In this document: one piece after another, positions 1 to 7,875 of the stretch
Layout: each line of letters begins with the position of its first letter
Position numbering within the stretch: position 1 is the stretch's first letter
Assembly (NCBI GenBank): GCA_934373295.1
Contig: CAKROK010000021.1
Location: 1-30,582 of the forward strand
DNA: 30,582 nucleotides
DNA from: an uncultured Christensenellaceae bacterium
GTDB taxonomy: Bacteria; Bacillota; Clostridia; Christensenellales; Christensenellaceae
Direction of reading: 5' to 3'
Notes under the pieces: model-generated
Told to the model about the DNA's origin: nothing
The model's database searches: none
What the model saw: only the letters and a program-made list of their open reading frames with translations
Translations under genes and position numbers: made by a program

Positions 1-3
1 GGG

Positions 4-1314
4 TTGAAATATGAAATAGTGACCTACGGATGCCAGATGAATGCGCACGACTCTGAGAAGCTGGCGGGAATATTGGAATCCATAGGATATAAAAAGGCGG
101 CGGAGGGTGAAGAAGCGGACTTTGTGCTCTTCAACACCTGCTGCGTGCGCGCCAACGCCGAAAAGCGACTTTACGGCAATGTGGGCGTATATAAGAAGAT
201 AAAGCAGCGCAGGAAGAACCTGATAGTGGCTGTATGCGGGTGCATGATGCAGCAGGACGGCGCGGCGGACAAGCTCGCCTCGACCTTTCCCTTTGTGCGC
301 ATAATTTTCGGCACGCACGCGATGCAGAGCCTTCCTGAGATGATATACAAGGTGATAACGACGGGAAAGCGCGCTATCTGCGTGGAAGAAGGCAAGGAGA
401 TAATCGAAGATATTCCCATGCACAGGAACAAGCCGCCCCTTTCATATGTGAGCATAATGCAGGGCTGCGACAATTTTTGCAGCTATTGCATCGTCCCGTA
501 TGTGCGCGGCAGGGAGCGCTCGAGAGAGCCGATCCAGATAATCGACGAGGTGAAGCGCTTAGCCGACGCGGGCTATAAAGAGGTCATGCTGCTCGGACAA
601 AACGTGAACTCCTACGGCAAGGGAACGGAGGCAAACATGCGCTTTCCCGAGCTTTTAGACCAAATTGCGGCAAAAACCGGGATAAGCCGCATACGCTTTA
701 TGACGTCCCATCCCAAGGACATATCGCATGAGCTGATAGAGGTCATGGCGAGCCATGATAATATCTGTAAGCAGCTGCATCTTCCCGTTCAGTCGGGCAG
801 CACGCGGGTGCTTAAAGAGATGAACAGGCACTATACGCGCGAGCATTATCTCGAGATAAGAGAGGATGTGCGTGCGGTCATGCCGGGAATTACGCTTTCC
901 ACAGACGTCATGATAGGCTTCCCCGGAGAGACGCAGCGCGATTTTGAAGATACCCTTTCGCTCATGGGGCAGGTCAGATATGACTCGGCATATACATTTG
1001 TCTATTCCCCGAGAATAGGCACAAAGGCGGCGGCGATGCCCGATCAGATCCCCGAGGACGAAAAGCAGCGCCGCATAGTTGCGCTCGTCGACCTGCAAAA
1101 CGAGATAACCTATGAGAAGAACCTCGAATGTGCGGGTAGACGCTTTAAGGTGCTCATAGAGGGCGTGAGCCAGCGCGACGAGGGCTGCGTCTGCGGACGG
1201 ACGGACTGCGGCAGGATGGTCAACCTCGCGGGGGATGAGAGCCTCGTGGGCAGCTTTATTGACGTGGAAATAACGGAGGGTAAAAAGACGACGCTCTTCG
1301 GCAAACGAGTTTGA
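4..1314 (+). CDS. miaB: tRNA-2-methylthio-N6-(dimethylallyl)adenosine synthase MiaB
   Basis: MiaB adds a methylthio group to i6A37 of tRNAs reading UNN codons, using two [4Fe-4S] clusters and SAM. The protein has the family layout. The N-terminal MTTase domain carries cluster cysteines C10 (GCQMN), C46 (NTC) and C80. A radical-SAM domain follows with C155, C159 and C162 in GCDNFCSYC. A C-terminal TRAM-like segment covers roughly residues 370-436. The length of 436 residues matches compact family members. The TTG at position 4 gives a normal family N-terminus, but only three bases precede it, so an upstream start outside the window cannot be excluded. No convincing terminator is visible before the next gene. 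The NTC, GCDNFCSYC and GQNVNSYG motifs favour MiaB over MtaB or RimO. Confidence 0.95.
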   Translation: MKYEIVTYGCQMNAHDSEKLAGILESIGYKKAAEGEEADFVLFNTCCVRANAEKRLYGNVGVYKKIKQRRKNLIVAVCGCMMQQDGAADKLASTFPFVRIIFGTHAMQSLPEMIYKVITTGKRAICVEEGKEIIEDIPMHRNKPPLSYVSIMQGCDNFCSYCIVPYVRGRERSREPIQIIDEVKRLADAGYKEVMLLGQNVNSYGKGTEANMRFPELLDQIAAKTGISRIRFMTSHPKDISHELIEVMASHDNICKQLHLPVQSGSTRVLKEMNRHYTREHYLEIREDVRAVMPGITLSTDVMIGFPGETQRDFEDTLSLMGQVRYDSAYTFVYSPRIGTKAAAMPDQIPEDEKQRRIVALVDLQNEITYEKNLECAGRRFKVLIEGVSQRDEGCVCGRTDCGRMVNLAGDESLVGSFIDVEITEGKKTTLFGKRV

Positions 1315-1395
1315 TATATTTTATTTGATGTGTGTTTATAAGCTGTTTTTATATTATTAATGTAGAATCGTAAGTTATCGGTTCCGGAGGAGAAA

Positions 1396-2448
1396 ATGAG
1401 CAAGAACAAGGTGACTATATATGACGTCGCGTCGAGATTGGGGTTGTCTACGGCGACGGTTAACAGAGTTATCAACAACAAGCCGAACGTAAGCGAAAAG
1501 ACGAGGAAGCTCGTGCTTGATGCGGTTAACGAGATGGGCTATCGTCCCTCAAAGACCGCGGCCAGCCTTTCGCGCGCGCCCATACATATTTCAGTGCTCA
1601 TAGCGGCGTCCATTGCGGACTTCCACAATGAGATAGAGCGCGGGGCGAACGCGGCTTTAGACGAGCTTTTCGACTTTAACGTGCGCGGAGAGGTGCGCGT
1701 GATAGAAAAGCGCCCCGAGGCGGATAAATTCATAGAGGCGATGTATGAGGAGGCGGACAAGGACGTGGACGCGATAGCGCTCGTCTGCCATAAGGACGAA
1801 CCCGCGGTCATCCGCGCGATGAAGGACATCTCTCGCAGGGGGATAAAGTTCGCCATAGGCGTCTCGGAGATATCCGACCAATGCAATACCTTGAGCGTGA
1901 AGTCAAACGGCATCGTCGCGGGCAAGATGGCGGCGGAACTGCTGGAAAACATGCTGGGGACGGGCAAGGTCGCGATAATAGTGGGCGATAAGGGGACGAA
2001 CGTCCACGACGACTGCTATTTGGGCTTTAAGGAATACGTCGATAACAGCCCGCTCGAGCTGACTGATTACTACGAAAGCTTAGAGGATTATGAGGTGAGC
2101 GCGTCTCTTGCCGAAAGGATAACGGATGAGCATCCGGACATTTCCGGGGTATATATTTCATCCGCGAATTCCATAGGCTTTTGTGATCAAATAGAGAAGA
2201 TGAACAAAAAGAATGATATCAGGATAATAACCTCTGATATATTTCCCGCGCTCGCGCAGTATCTGGACAGACATGTCGCGGATGCGTCCATCTTCCAGAA
2301 CCCGTTTTTGACGGGAAAGCTGCTCGTGCAGTGCATATATGAAAATCTCACGGAGATAGGAAAGTTCCAGAACAAGGTGCTGTATACCGACCCGCAGGTG
2401 GTGCTGAACAGCAACAAGGAGTTGTTTTTATCTCATATGAAAGAGTAG
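1396..2448 (+). CDS. LacI-family transcriptional regulator
   Basis: This is a DNA-binding repressor or activator of the LacI/GalR family, 350 residues, the usual family length. Residues about 5-60 hold the helix-turn-helix and hinge helix (VTIYDVASRLGLSTATVNRV, then NEMGYRPSKTAASL). The rest is a type 1 periplasmic-binding-like sensor domain. The ATG at 1396 is preceded by CCGGAGGAG at ideal spacing. It lies just upstream, on the same strand, of the MBL-fold gene and the CUT2 sugar importer, so control of one or both is the natural inference. The effector is unknown. The palindromes in the 3576-3975 leader are candidate targets. Confidence 0.92.
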   Translation: MSKNKVTIYDVASRLGLSTATVNRVINNKPNVSEKTRKLVLDAVNEMGYRPSKTAASLSRAPIHISVLIAASIADFHNEIERGANAALDELFDFNVRGEVRVIEKRPEADKFIEAMYEEADKDVDAIALVCHKDEPAVIRAMKDISRRGIKFAIGVSEISDQCNTLSVKSNGIVAGKMAAELLENMLGTGKVAIIVGDKGTNVHDDCYLGFKEYVDNSPLELTDYYESLEDYEVSASLAERITDEHPDISGVYISSANSIGFCDQIEKMNKKNDIRIITSDIFPALAQYLDRHVADASIFQNPFLTGKLLVQCIYENLTEIGKFQNKVLYTDPQVVLNSNKELFLSHMKE

Positions 2449-2584
2449 GGCAGTCTAAAAGGCTCGCCCTTCCGCTCTTTTTCTGCGACTCGGCTCGGCG
2501 GCGTACTATTATGTACAGCCTTCTCGCCTCGCTTGAAAAATAACGAAAAATCGGGCCTTTTATACAGCCCCAATTTAGGAATAG

Positions 2585-2609
2585 TTTTTCAAAACTGAGT
2601 TTTGAAAAA
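2585..2609. repeat. Perfect 11-bp inverted repeat
   Basis: The arms TTTTTCAAAAC (2585-2595) and GTTTTGAAAAA (2599-2609) are exactly complementary around the 3-base loop TGA. The A/T ends would give a U-run on either strand, so it could act as a weak bidirectional terminator of the regulator transcript. It could also be a protein-binding palindrome. Confidence 0.6.
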
Positions 2610-2711
2610 ACGTTCTAAGGCAAATAAATGACGTCGCCGTCAATGCGAAATCCGCCTTTTTTGATATGCCGCGGATTAAATGCCCGCACATGGGGAGACG
2701 TACACATTTTT

Positions 2712-2741
2712 TTGTCATACAGTTGTCCGTTATGCTATAAT
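2712..2741 (+). promoter_or_regulatory. Sigma-A-type promoter of the MBL-fold hydrolase gene
   Basis: The -35 TTGTCA (2712-2717) and -10 TATAAT (2736-2741) are separated by 18 bases, with a TGC extended -10 immediately upstream of TATAAT. It lies 45 bases before the ATG at 2787. Confidence 0.8.
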
Positions 2742-2786
2742 GATTATATTGAGAAGTACAAAACACAAACAAAAGGAGAAAAGAAA

Positions 2787-3575
2787 ATGAATTTTGCCAA
2801 GTACATCAAAGAGCTTGAAGTAAAAGAGAACACAGTCGCACTGTTCTGGCTGGGACAGGCGGGCTTTGCGTTTAAGACGGCGAAGGGCACGCTCATCGGC
2901 CTTGACCCCTTCCTCACCGACTACGTCGAAAAGGCGATCCCCGAAGAGGGCCTTGCTTTCAGAAGGCTTTCCCCCGCGCTGTGCGATCCCGATGAGATAG
3001 AGTTCGACATACTGCTTTCATCCCACGAGCATGAGGATCACTTTGACCTGGATGCGCTTCCCGTATTCGTGGCATGTGAAAAGACCAAGATATACGCAAA
3101 TGCGGATTCCATCGCCAAGGCGGACGCAAAGGGCATCGACACCTCCAAGATAAACGAGGTAAAGGCGGGCGACGTCGTAAAGTTTGACGAGTTTACACTC
3201 ACCTGCACCAAGGCGGATCACGGCCCGCTTGCGCCCAATGCGATGGGCTTCATTCTCGATTTCGGCTTTACAAAGCTCTATTACAGCGGTGATACGTGCT
3301 ATAATTTAGACGCGTTAAAGGTCGCTATAGAAGCTCAGCCCGAGGTCGTCATGCTGCCCATAAACGGCGCTTTCGGCAACCTGAATGCGAAGGACGCGGC
3401 GAAGCTCTCTAAGGATCTCCACGCGAAGGTATGCGTTCCCCATCACTTCTGGACATTTGCAAAGCACAAGGGCGAGGGCGGCGACCCCATCGATGCGATA
3501 GAGTGCTTCCCCGAGCTTGCGCCCGATGTAGAGCTTGCGCTGCTCACTCCCGGAAAGGCTTTTATCTGCAAATAA
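2787..3575 (+). CDS. UlaG-like metallo-beta-lactamase-fold hydrolase
   Basis: This 262-residue cytoplasmic MBL-fold hydrolase carries a complete set of metal ligands: H80, H82, D84 and H85 in SSHEHEDHFD, H145 in ADHG, D169 in SGDTCY, and H219/H220 in VPHH. This pattern and the N-terminal LFWLGQAGF are typical of the UlaG (L-ascorbate-6-phosphate lactonase) and YtkL-like branch, whose substrates vary widely. The start is the ATG at 2787, preceded by AAAGGAGAA. An in-frame opening to 2628 exists but adds non-conserved sequence across the promoter. It has its own promoter and sits between a LacI regulator and a sugar importer, so a role on an imported sugar derivative is possible. UlaG activity itself is not shown. 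Confidence 0.88.
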   Translation: MNFAKYIKELEVKENTVALFWLGQAGFAFKTAKGTLIGLDPFLTDYVEKAIPEEGLAFRRLSPALCDPDEIEFDILLSSHEHEDHFDLDALPVFVACEKTKIYANADSIAKADAKGIDTSKINEVKAGDVVKFDEFTLTCTKADHGPLAPNAMGFILDFGFTKLYYSGDTCYNLDALKVAIEAQPEVVMLPINGAFGNLNAKDAAKLSKDLHAKVCVPHHFWTFAKHKGEGGDPIDAIECFPELAPDVELALLTPGKAFICK

Positions 3576-3607
3576 GGTGACAAATTTATACACATAAAAA
3601 AATTTAC

Positions 3608-3635
3608 TTGACTATTTGCAGAATAGGACTATAAT
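3608..3635 (+). promoter_or_regulatory. Promoter P1 of the sugar ABC operon
   Basis: TTGACT (3608-3613) and a perfect TATAAT (3630-3635) are separated by 16 bases. It sits about 340 bases upstream of the binding-protein start codon. Confidence 0.75.
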
Positions 3636-3750
3636 ATATACAGTAACCTGATTGTTCACAGATTGTTTTCAATTATGTAAATATACCGTTCATGTGGAGC
3701 AATAACTGTTGAAAAACAACATGGCAAAATATGTATGGCAGAAAAAACTA

Positions 3751-3779
3751 TTGACAACTAACAGCTTGTGTGCAATAAT
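3751..3779 (+). promoter_or_regulatory. Promoter P2 of the sugar ABC operon
   Basis: A consensus TTGACA (3751-3756), a 17-base spacer and AATAAT (3774-3779) with TGC directly upstream (extended -10). Two promoters in tandem fit a highly expressed or multiply regulated operon. Confidence 0.7.
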
Positions 3780-3845
3780 GTGATAGTCAAATGTGAAATT
3801 TTAATGAACGTCCTTCGTTCTGTGTTATAAAAGTTTGTTTTGGCG

Positions 3846-3868
3846 GTGAACGTGTCCATCACATTCAC
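3846..3868 (+). promoter_or_regulatory. Inverted repeat in the leader, candidate operator or RNA hairpin
   Basis: GTGAACGTG (3846-3854) and CACATTCAC (3860-3868) pair over nine positions, one of them a G-U wobble in RNA, around a 5-base loop. It is downstream of both promoters, so it could be a roadblock operator (for example for the LacI-family protein at 1396) or an RNA stem. Confidence 0.45.
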
Positions 3869-3918
3869 GGCCTACACATTGAAAACAGAATAATTCGTAT
3901 TTTGATTTAGTTTCTAAG

Positions 3919-3937
3919 TTTCCGAGAAGATCGGAAA
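3919..3937 (+). promoter_or_regulatory. Perfect 7-bp hairpin upstream of the binding-protein ribosome site
   Basis: TTTCCGA (3919-3925) and TCGGAAA (3931-3937) pair perfectly around a 5-base loop GAAGA. It ends about 25 bases before the AGGAGG ribosome site (3963-3968) and could stabilise the mRNA 5' end. Confidence 0.5.
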
Positions 3938-3975
3938 GTAAATAATATTACTCTAAAATTTTAGGAGGACTAAAA

Positions 3976-5094
3976 ATGAAGAAACTTATTGCACTCGTAC
4001 TTGCTATCCTCATGGTAGCAGCAGTTGCAGTAGCTTGCACGACCGCACCCGCTACTAGCGACAAGCCCGAAGAGAGCACTGCTCCCAAAGAGAGCACTCA
4101 GCCCGAAGAGAGCAAGGCTGCTGGCATCGACAAGTCCGAGTACTCTATCTGCATCAACCAGAACACGATCAACCATCCCGTTCACAGACAGGTTCAGATG
4201 GGCCTCATCAACAAGGCTACTGAGCTTGGCTACAAAAAGCCCGAGGTAGTTGGTCCTGATACCGGCGACCAGGCTGAGCAGTTCGCAATGTGCGAGACTT
4301 GGGCTGCTTCCGTAACCCCCGGCAAGGCTGCTATCCTTATGTGGAACGGCGACCACAACTCTGATGAGTTAGTTGCTAAGCTCTACAATGATTATCAGAT
4401 CATCGTTGGTGTTCCTCACTTCAGAATTTTCGTTAATGACGATGTAGAGAAGAAGGAGCTCCCCGAAGGTTATGCTTTCGAAATGGCTTGCGACCCGGTT
4501 GCTTACGGCCAGGAAGTTGCTAAGCTCGCTGCTGCTGCTCTCGACGGTAAGACTGGTTCCTTCGCTCTGACTCAGAACACGAAGAACTCCACCGAGAACG
4601 CTGCAACCGATTCCTTCATCAAGGAGTTCGAAGCTCAGAAGGCTAACTACAAGCTCGACGGCATCAAGATTCTTGAAGTAGGTCTTGAGGGCGGCGAAAT
4701 GGAGCCTGCTACCACTTACAACCTTGGTATCATCCAGGCTAACAAGGACCTCGTTGGTGCTTTCGGCACGACCGGTAACTCTCCTGTATCTTGGGCAGAC
4801 GCTGCTTCCAAGGCAGGCAAGAAGGACGGCGAGCTCTGGATCGCTGGTATGGACGCTACCGACACCAACCTCCAGTACCTCGAAGCTGGTAAGGTTCAGG
4901 TTATCGTTGCACAGCCCCTCGTTCAGGAAGCTGCTAAGACCATGGAGTACTTCGATATTCTCTTCAATGGCGGCACCGTTGAGCCTTGGACTGACCTTTC
5001 TGCTGGCATCGTAACTAAGGATGCTACCGGTGAGAACTCCATCGAGACCTGGAAGGGCTATGCTGAGCAGGTTACCAAGATGTTCGGTGCTTAA
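3976..5094 (+). CDS. Sugar ABC transporter substrate-binding lipoprotein (CUT2 type)
   Basis: This extracellular, membrane-anchored binding protein delivers substrate to the ABC importer encoded next to it. It begins MKKLIALVLAILM, has a lipobox AVAC with lipidated C21, and a Ser/Glu/Pro/Lys-rich tether with the repeated motif KESTQPEES up to about residue 48. Residues about 50-372 form a type 1 periplasmic-binding fold. AGGAGG ends 7 bases before the ATG. Codon use is dominated by GCT, AAG, CTC and GGC, unlike the GCG-rich housekeeping genes downstream, indicating very high expression. A strong hairpin terminator follows at 5137. Family membership is clear; the ligand (pentose, hexose or other) cannot be read. 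A diverged paralogue lies at 25249-26286. Confidence 0.92.
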   Translation: MKKLIALVLAILMVAAVAVACTTAPATSDKPEESTAPKESTQPEESKAAGIDKSEYSICINQNTINHPVHRQVQMGLINKATELGYKKPEVVGPDTGDQAEQFAMCETWAASVTPGKAAILMWNGDHNSDELVAKLYNDYQIIVGVPHFRIFVNDDVEKKELPEGYAFEMACDPVAYGQEVAKLAAAALDGKTGSFALTQNTKNSTENAATDSFIKEFEAQKANYKLDGIKILEVGLEGGEMEPATTYNLGIIQANKDLVGAFGTTGNSPVSWADAASKAGKKDGELWIAGMDATDTNLQYLEAGKVQVIVAQPLVQEAAKTMEYFDILFNGGTVEPWTDLSAGIVTKDATGENSIETWKGYAEQVTKMFGA

Positions 5095-5136
5095 TCAACA
5101 TTAAGTCTAACAAAGATTATTAATTAATCGAAATTT

Positions 5137-5173
5137 GGGCTTGTTGCCAAGCTTGGTAACAAGCCCTTTTTTT
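5137..5173 (+). terminator. Intra-operon terminator or attenuator after the binding-protein gene
   Basis: GGGCTTGTT (5137-5145) pairs with AACAAGCCC (5158-5166). A G-U wobble and the inner CCAAG/CTTGG pairs extend the stem, and seven T residues follow (5167-5173). It is a textbook intrinsic terminator 43 bases after the stop codon and 80 before the ATPase start. No promoter is obvious between it and the ATPase gene, so partial read-through would lower expression of the downstream genes relative to the binding protein. Confidence 0.88.
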
Positions 5174-5253
5174 CAGAAACACTTATAACTGCGGACCAGC
5201 CGCAGTTTTACGCGCATTTTGCGCACAGAATGGGAAGGATGTGAATTTGGATA

Positions 5254-6801
5254 ATGGCAGAATACATGCTTGAAGCAATTAATATTACGAAGAAATTCCC
5301 CGGTGTAATTGCTAATGATAATGTATGCTTAAGCGTAAAAAAAGGCGAAATTTTAGGCCTTATCGGTGAGAACGGTGCCGGTAAATCCACTATTTTAAAG
5401 GTTTTAAACGGTATCTATCCTACCGGAACTTATGAAGGTACGATAAAAGTTGACGGTGAGGAAGTAAAGCTTTCTAACTCTAACGACGCCGCAAAGGTCG
5501 GCATCGGCTTCGTACCCCAGGAAATCAATGTTTTAAAGAACTTCAGCGTTGCTGAAAATATATTCATGTCTGATTTAAGACTCAACAAGGTCAGTGATAA
5601 GACCACTAAGAGCCCTGTTGTGAACTTTAAGAAGATGTACAAGATAACCGAAGAGCTTTTAGAGAACAACAAGATTAACCTTGACCCCAGGGCTGACGTA
5701 AGAAAGCTCTCCATCGGCCAGCAGCAGATGCTCATGATCGCGCGTGCGCTGGCTTCTAATCCGAAGATACTTATTCTCGACGAGCCCACGACCTCTCTTT
5801 CCGATTCCGACGTTGAATCCCTGTTCGAGGTTGTCAACCACCTGAAGTCTCAGGGCGTTGCCGTTATTTTCGTTACACATAAGATGGACGAGATATTAAA
5901 GCTTACCGACAGAGTATCTATTTTAAGAGACGGTAAATACATCAGCACTTTCGAGAGAAAGGATTACGATGCTAACGCCATCATCGCAGACATGATCGGC
6001 CGTCAGCTCACCAACCTCTATCCCGAGAGAAACGTCAAAATCGGTGACGTCGTATTCAAGGCTGAGAATATTACCATCGCTCATCCCTTTATCGCAGACA
6101 GAAATCTCGTTGAAGACGTATCCTTTGAAGTACGTGCGGGTGAAGTCGTCGGTCTTGCAGGACTTGTCGGCGCGGGCCGTTCTGAGGTTTGCATGGGCAT
6201 TTACGGCGTTGACAAGATCGCTTCCGGTAAGATCTTTGTAGACGGCAAGGAAGTTAAGGTCAACTCCACCGAGGATGCTCTTAAGGCAGGCATCGGCCTC
6301 GTTTCCGAGGACAGAAAGAAGTACGGCTTAAACTTCGTTTGGAATATCGCTAATAACATCGGTATTTCCAACCTGAAGGCAGTTTCCGCAGGTCCCGTCG
6401 TTTCCTCCAAGAAGATGAACGACAGAATCATGAAGTACTTCAACGCAATGTCCGTTAAGGCGAACAACCCGAGAGTTAACGTCGGTACGCTTTCCGGTGG
6501 TAACCAGCAGAAGGTCGTTATCGCGCGTACTCTTAACGCGGAGCCTAAGGTGCTTATCCTCGACGAGCCCACAAAGGGTATCGACGTAGGTTCCAAGAAC
6601 GAGATTTATAACATTATAAATGAATTAGCGGCAGAAGGCATCGCTATTATCATGATCTCCTCTGAGCTTCCCGAGCTCATGGCTATGTCCGACCGTTATG
6701 TCGTAATGGCAGAAGGCCGTGTTGCGGGTGAACTCTCCAAGGAAGAGGCCTCCACCAGCAAGATCATGGAGCTTGCCGTTAAGACCTTTAAGCAGGTTTA
6801 A
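5254..6801 (+). CDS. Sugar ABC transporter ATP-binding protein (RbsA/MglA type, double NBD)
   Basis: This 515-residue ATPase energises the CUT2 importer at the inner face of the membrane. Two nucleotide-binding domains are fused, as in RbsA and MglA. The first has a canonical Walker A (GENGAGKST, 38-46), signature LSIGQQQ and Walker B LILDEPTT. The second has the degenerate P-loop typical of the family (GLVGAGRSE), signature LSGGNQQK and LILDEPTKGIDVG. The ATG at 5254 follows a GGGAAGGA site at a rather long 13-base spacing, perhaps lowering translation compared with the binding protein. It follows the terminator at 5137 and is 19 bases from the first permease gene. The substrate is unknown. 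Confidence 0.94.
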   Translation: MAEYMLEAINITKKFPGVIANDNVCLSVKKGEILGLIGENGAGKSTILKVLNGIYPTGTYEGTIKVDGEEVKLSNSNDAAKVGIGFVPQEINVLKNFSVAENIFMSDLRLNKVSDKTTKSPVVNFKKMYKITEELLENNKINLDPRADVRKLSIGQQQMLMIARALASNPKILILDEPTTSLSDSDVESLFEVVNHLKSQGVAVIFVTHKMDEILKLTDRVSILRDGKYISTFERKDYDANAIIADMIGRQLTNLYPERNVKIGDVVFKAENITIAHPFIADRNLVEDVSFEVRAGEVVGLAGLVGAGRSEVCMGIYGVDKIASGKIFVDGKEVKVNSTEDALKAGIGLVSEDRKKYGLNFVWNIANNIGISNLKAVSAGPVVSSKKMNDRIMKYFNAMSVKANNPRVNVGTLSGGNQQKVVIARTLNAEPKVLILDEPTKGIDVGSKNEIYNIINELAAEGIAIIMISSELPELMAMSDRYVVMAEGRVAGELSKEEASTSKIMELAVKTFKQV

Positions 6802-6820
6802 TGGCAGGAAGGAGTAAAAA

Positions 6821-7855
6821 ATGGAAAAAACAAAGAAAAAAGATTCATTAATTACAAAAATACTTTTAAAGCCTGAAGTCGGCATTTTGCTTCCTATATT
6901 AGTAATCGTAGTTGTTGCTATGATCGTTCAGCCGAACGTCGCTAAGAACTGGGATACAATTTTCAGCCAGATCCTTTCCGGTATGGCTCCCATCGGCTTC
7001 GCTGCACTCGCTGAAATGCTTATCATCATGATGGGTGAGATCGACCTCTCCGTAGGTACGAACTCCACGCTCGCATGCTGCTTTGCAGGTTATTGCTGCG
7101 TAAACTGGGGCTTTGGCTTCTGGGCTGTTGTATTCACAGCTCTCGCAATGGGCGCCCTCGTTGGCTTTTTAAACGGTATACTTTCCGCAAAAATCGGTCT
7201 TCTTTCATGGATAACGACACTTGCGACGCAGTTCCTGTGCCAGGGTATTGCTGCTACCATCACAAACGGCGTTCCTCAGTCCATCAAGTATGAAGATTTC
7301 GATTACAGCTGGTTCTCATCCGGTAACTTCATCGATGCAGATCTTGGATTTATGAAGTTAAGACTGTCATGGTGGTTCTTACTCATCTTAGTTGCTACTT
7401 TCATCCTCTGGTTCGTCATTTACAGAACCAAGTTTGGTTATAAGATGAGAGCAGTCGGCGGCAACAAGGAAGCGGCGCTTCTCGCAGGTATCAATGTATC
7501 CAACATCAAGCTCATAGTATTCGTGCTTGCTGGTATAGTCACCGTTATGGGTGGTCTTGCTGATACGCTCAAGAATGCATCTGCTAAAGATACAAACGGC
7601 GTTGGCCGTGAGTTCCGTGCAATAACCTCCTGCGCAATCGGCGGTATAGCAATGGGCGGCGGCGCAGGCTCTGTATGGGGTGTTTTCCTTGGTATCATAC
7701 TGTTCCACGTTGTTCAGCAGCTTCTCCAGATTGCTGGTCCCGCTGTTGGCATCGACACTAACAGACAGCTCATCCTCATGGGCGCTATCCTTATTTTCGC
7801 GGTTATCCTCGATACGGTTCGCGCTAAGATTAAGGCTAAGCAGGCTGTTAAGTAA
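6821..7855 (+). CDS. CUT2-family sugar ABC transporter permease 1
   Basis: This 344-residue integral membrane subunit belongs to the RbsC/BPD_transp_2 family. After a short Lys-rich cytoplasmic N-terminus it is almost continuously hydrophobic, with eight to ten transmembrane helices. It carries the family signatures MGEIDLSVG, near residue 75, and GINVSNIK with a following GG-rich loop (AIGGIAMGGGAGSVWG). GGAAGGAG lies upstream of the ATG. It is 19 bases after the ATPase gene and 20 before the second permease. Two different permeases imply a heterodimeric pore, whereas RbsC works as a homodimer. Confidence 0.92.
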   Translation: MEKTKKKDSLITKILLKPEVGILLPILVIVVVAMIVQPNVAKNWDTIFSQILSGMAPIGFAALAEMLIIMMGEIDLSVGTNSTLACCFAGYCCVNWGFGFWAVVFTALAMGALVGFLNGILSAKIGLLSWITTLATQFLCQGIAATITNGVPQSIKYEDFDYSWFSSGNFIDADLGFMKLRLSWWFLLILVATFILWFVIYRTKFGYKMRAVGGNKEAALLAGINVSNIKLIVFVLAGIVTVMGGLADTLKNASAKDTNGVGREFRAITSCAIGGIAMGGGAGSVWGVFLGIILFHVVQQLLQIAGPAVGIDTNRQLILMGAILIFAVILDTVRAKIKAKQAVK

Positions 7856-7875
7856 TCGGGAAGGAGAATATTTCA

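Larger units (their letters stand above)
2449..2786. other. 338-base intergenic region between the LacI-type regulator and MBL-fold genes
   Basis: I see no convincing gene here. The first part (about 2470-2545) contains an imperfect inverted repeat centred on GTAC-TATTAT-GTAC. It is followed by a perfect AT-rich hairpin (2585-2609) and the promoter of the downstream gene (2712-2741). An open frame could extend the downstream protein upstream to 2628, but its sequence is unlike the family and it would overlap the promoter, so it is not used. Confidence 0.6.
3576..3975 (+). promoter_or_regulatory. 400-base upstream region and structured leader of the ABC importer
   Basis: No gene is visible. 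The region holds two tandem promoters (3608-3635 and 3751-3779). A direct repeat GATTGTT at 3650-3656 and 3661-3667 has copies 11 bases apart, about one helical turn, just downstream of the first -10. Downstream of both promoters are several inverted repeats: GAACG/CGTTC near 3805-3819, 3846-3868 and 3919-3937. The leader from the second promoter would be about 190 nt. I recognise no known riboswitch class. Confidence 0.6.

Noticed and set aside
2470..2545. Large palindrome around GTAC-TATTAT-GTAC
   Set aside because: Beyond the central GTAC pairs the arms match only poorly, so I do not list it as a separate repeat.
2628..2786. N-terminal extension of the MBL-fold protein
   Set aside because: It covers the promoter at 2712-2741, is not family-like, and the ATG at 2787 has a strong ribosome site.
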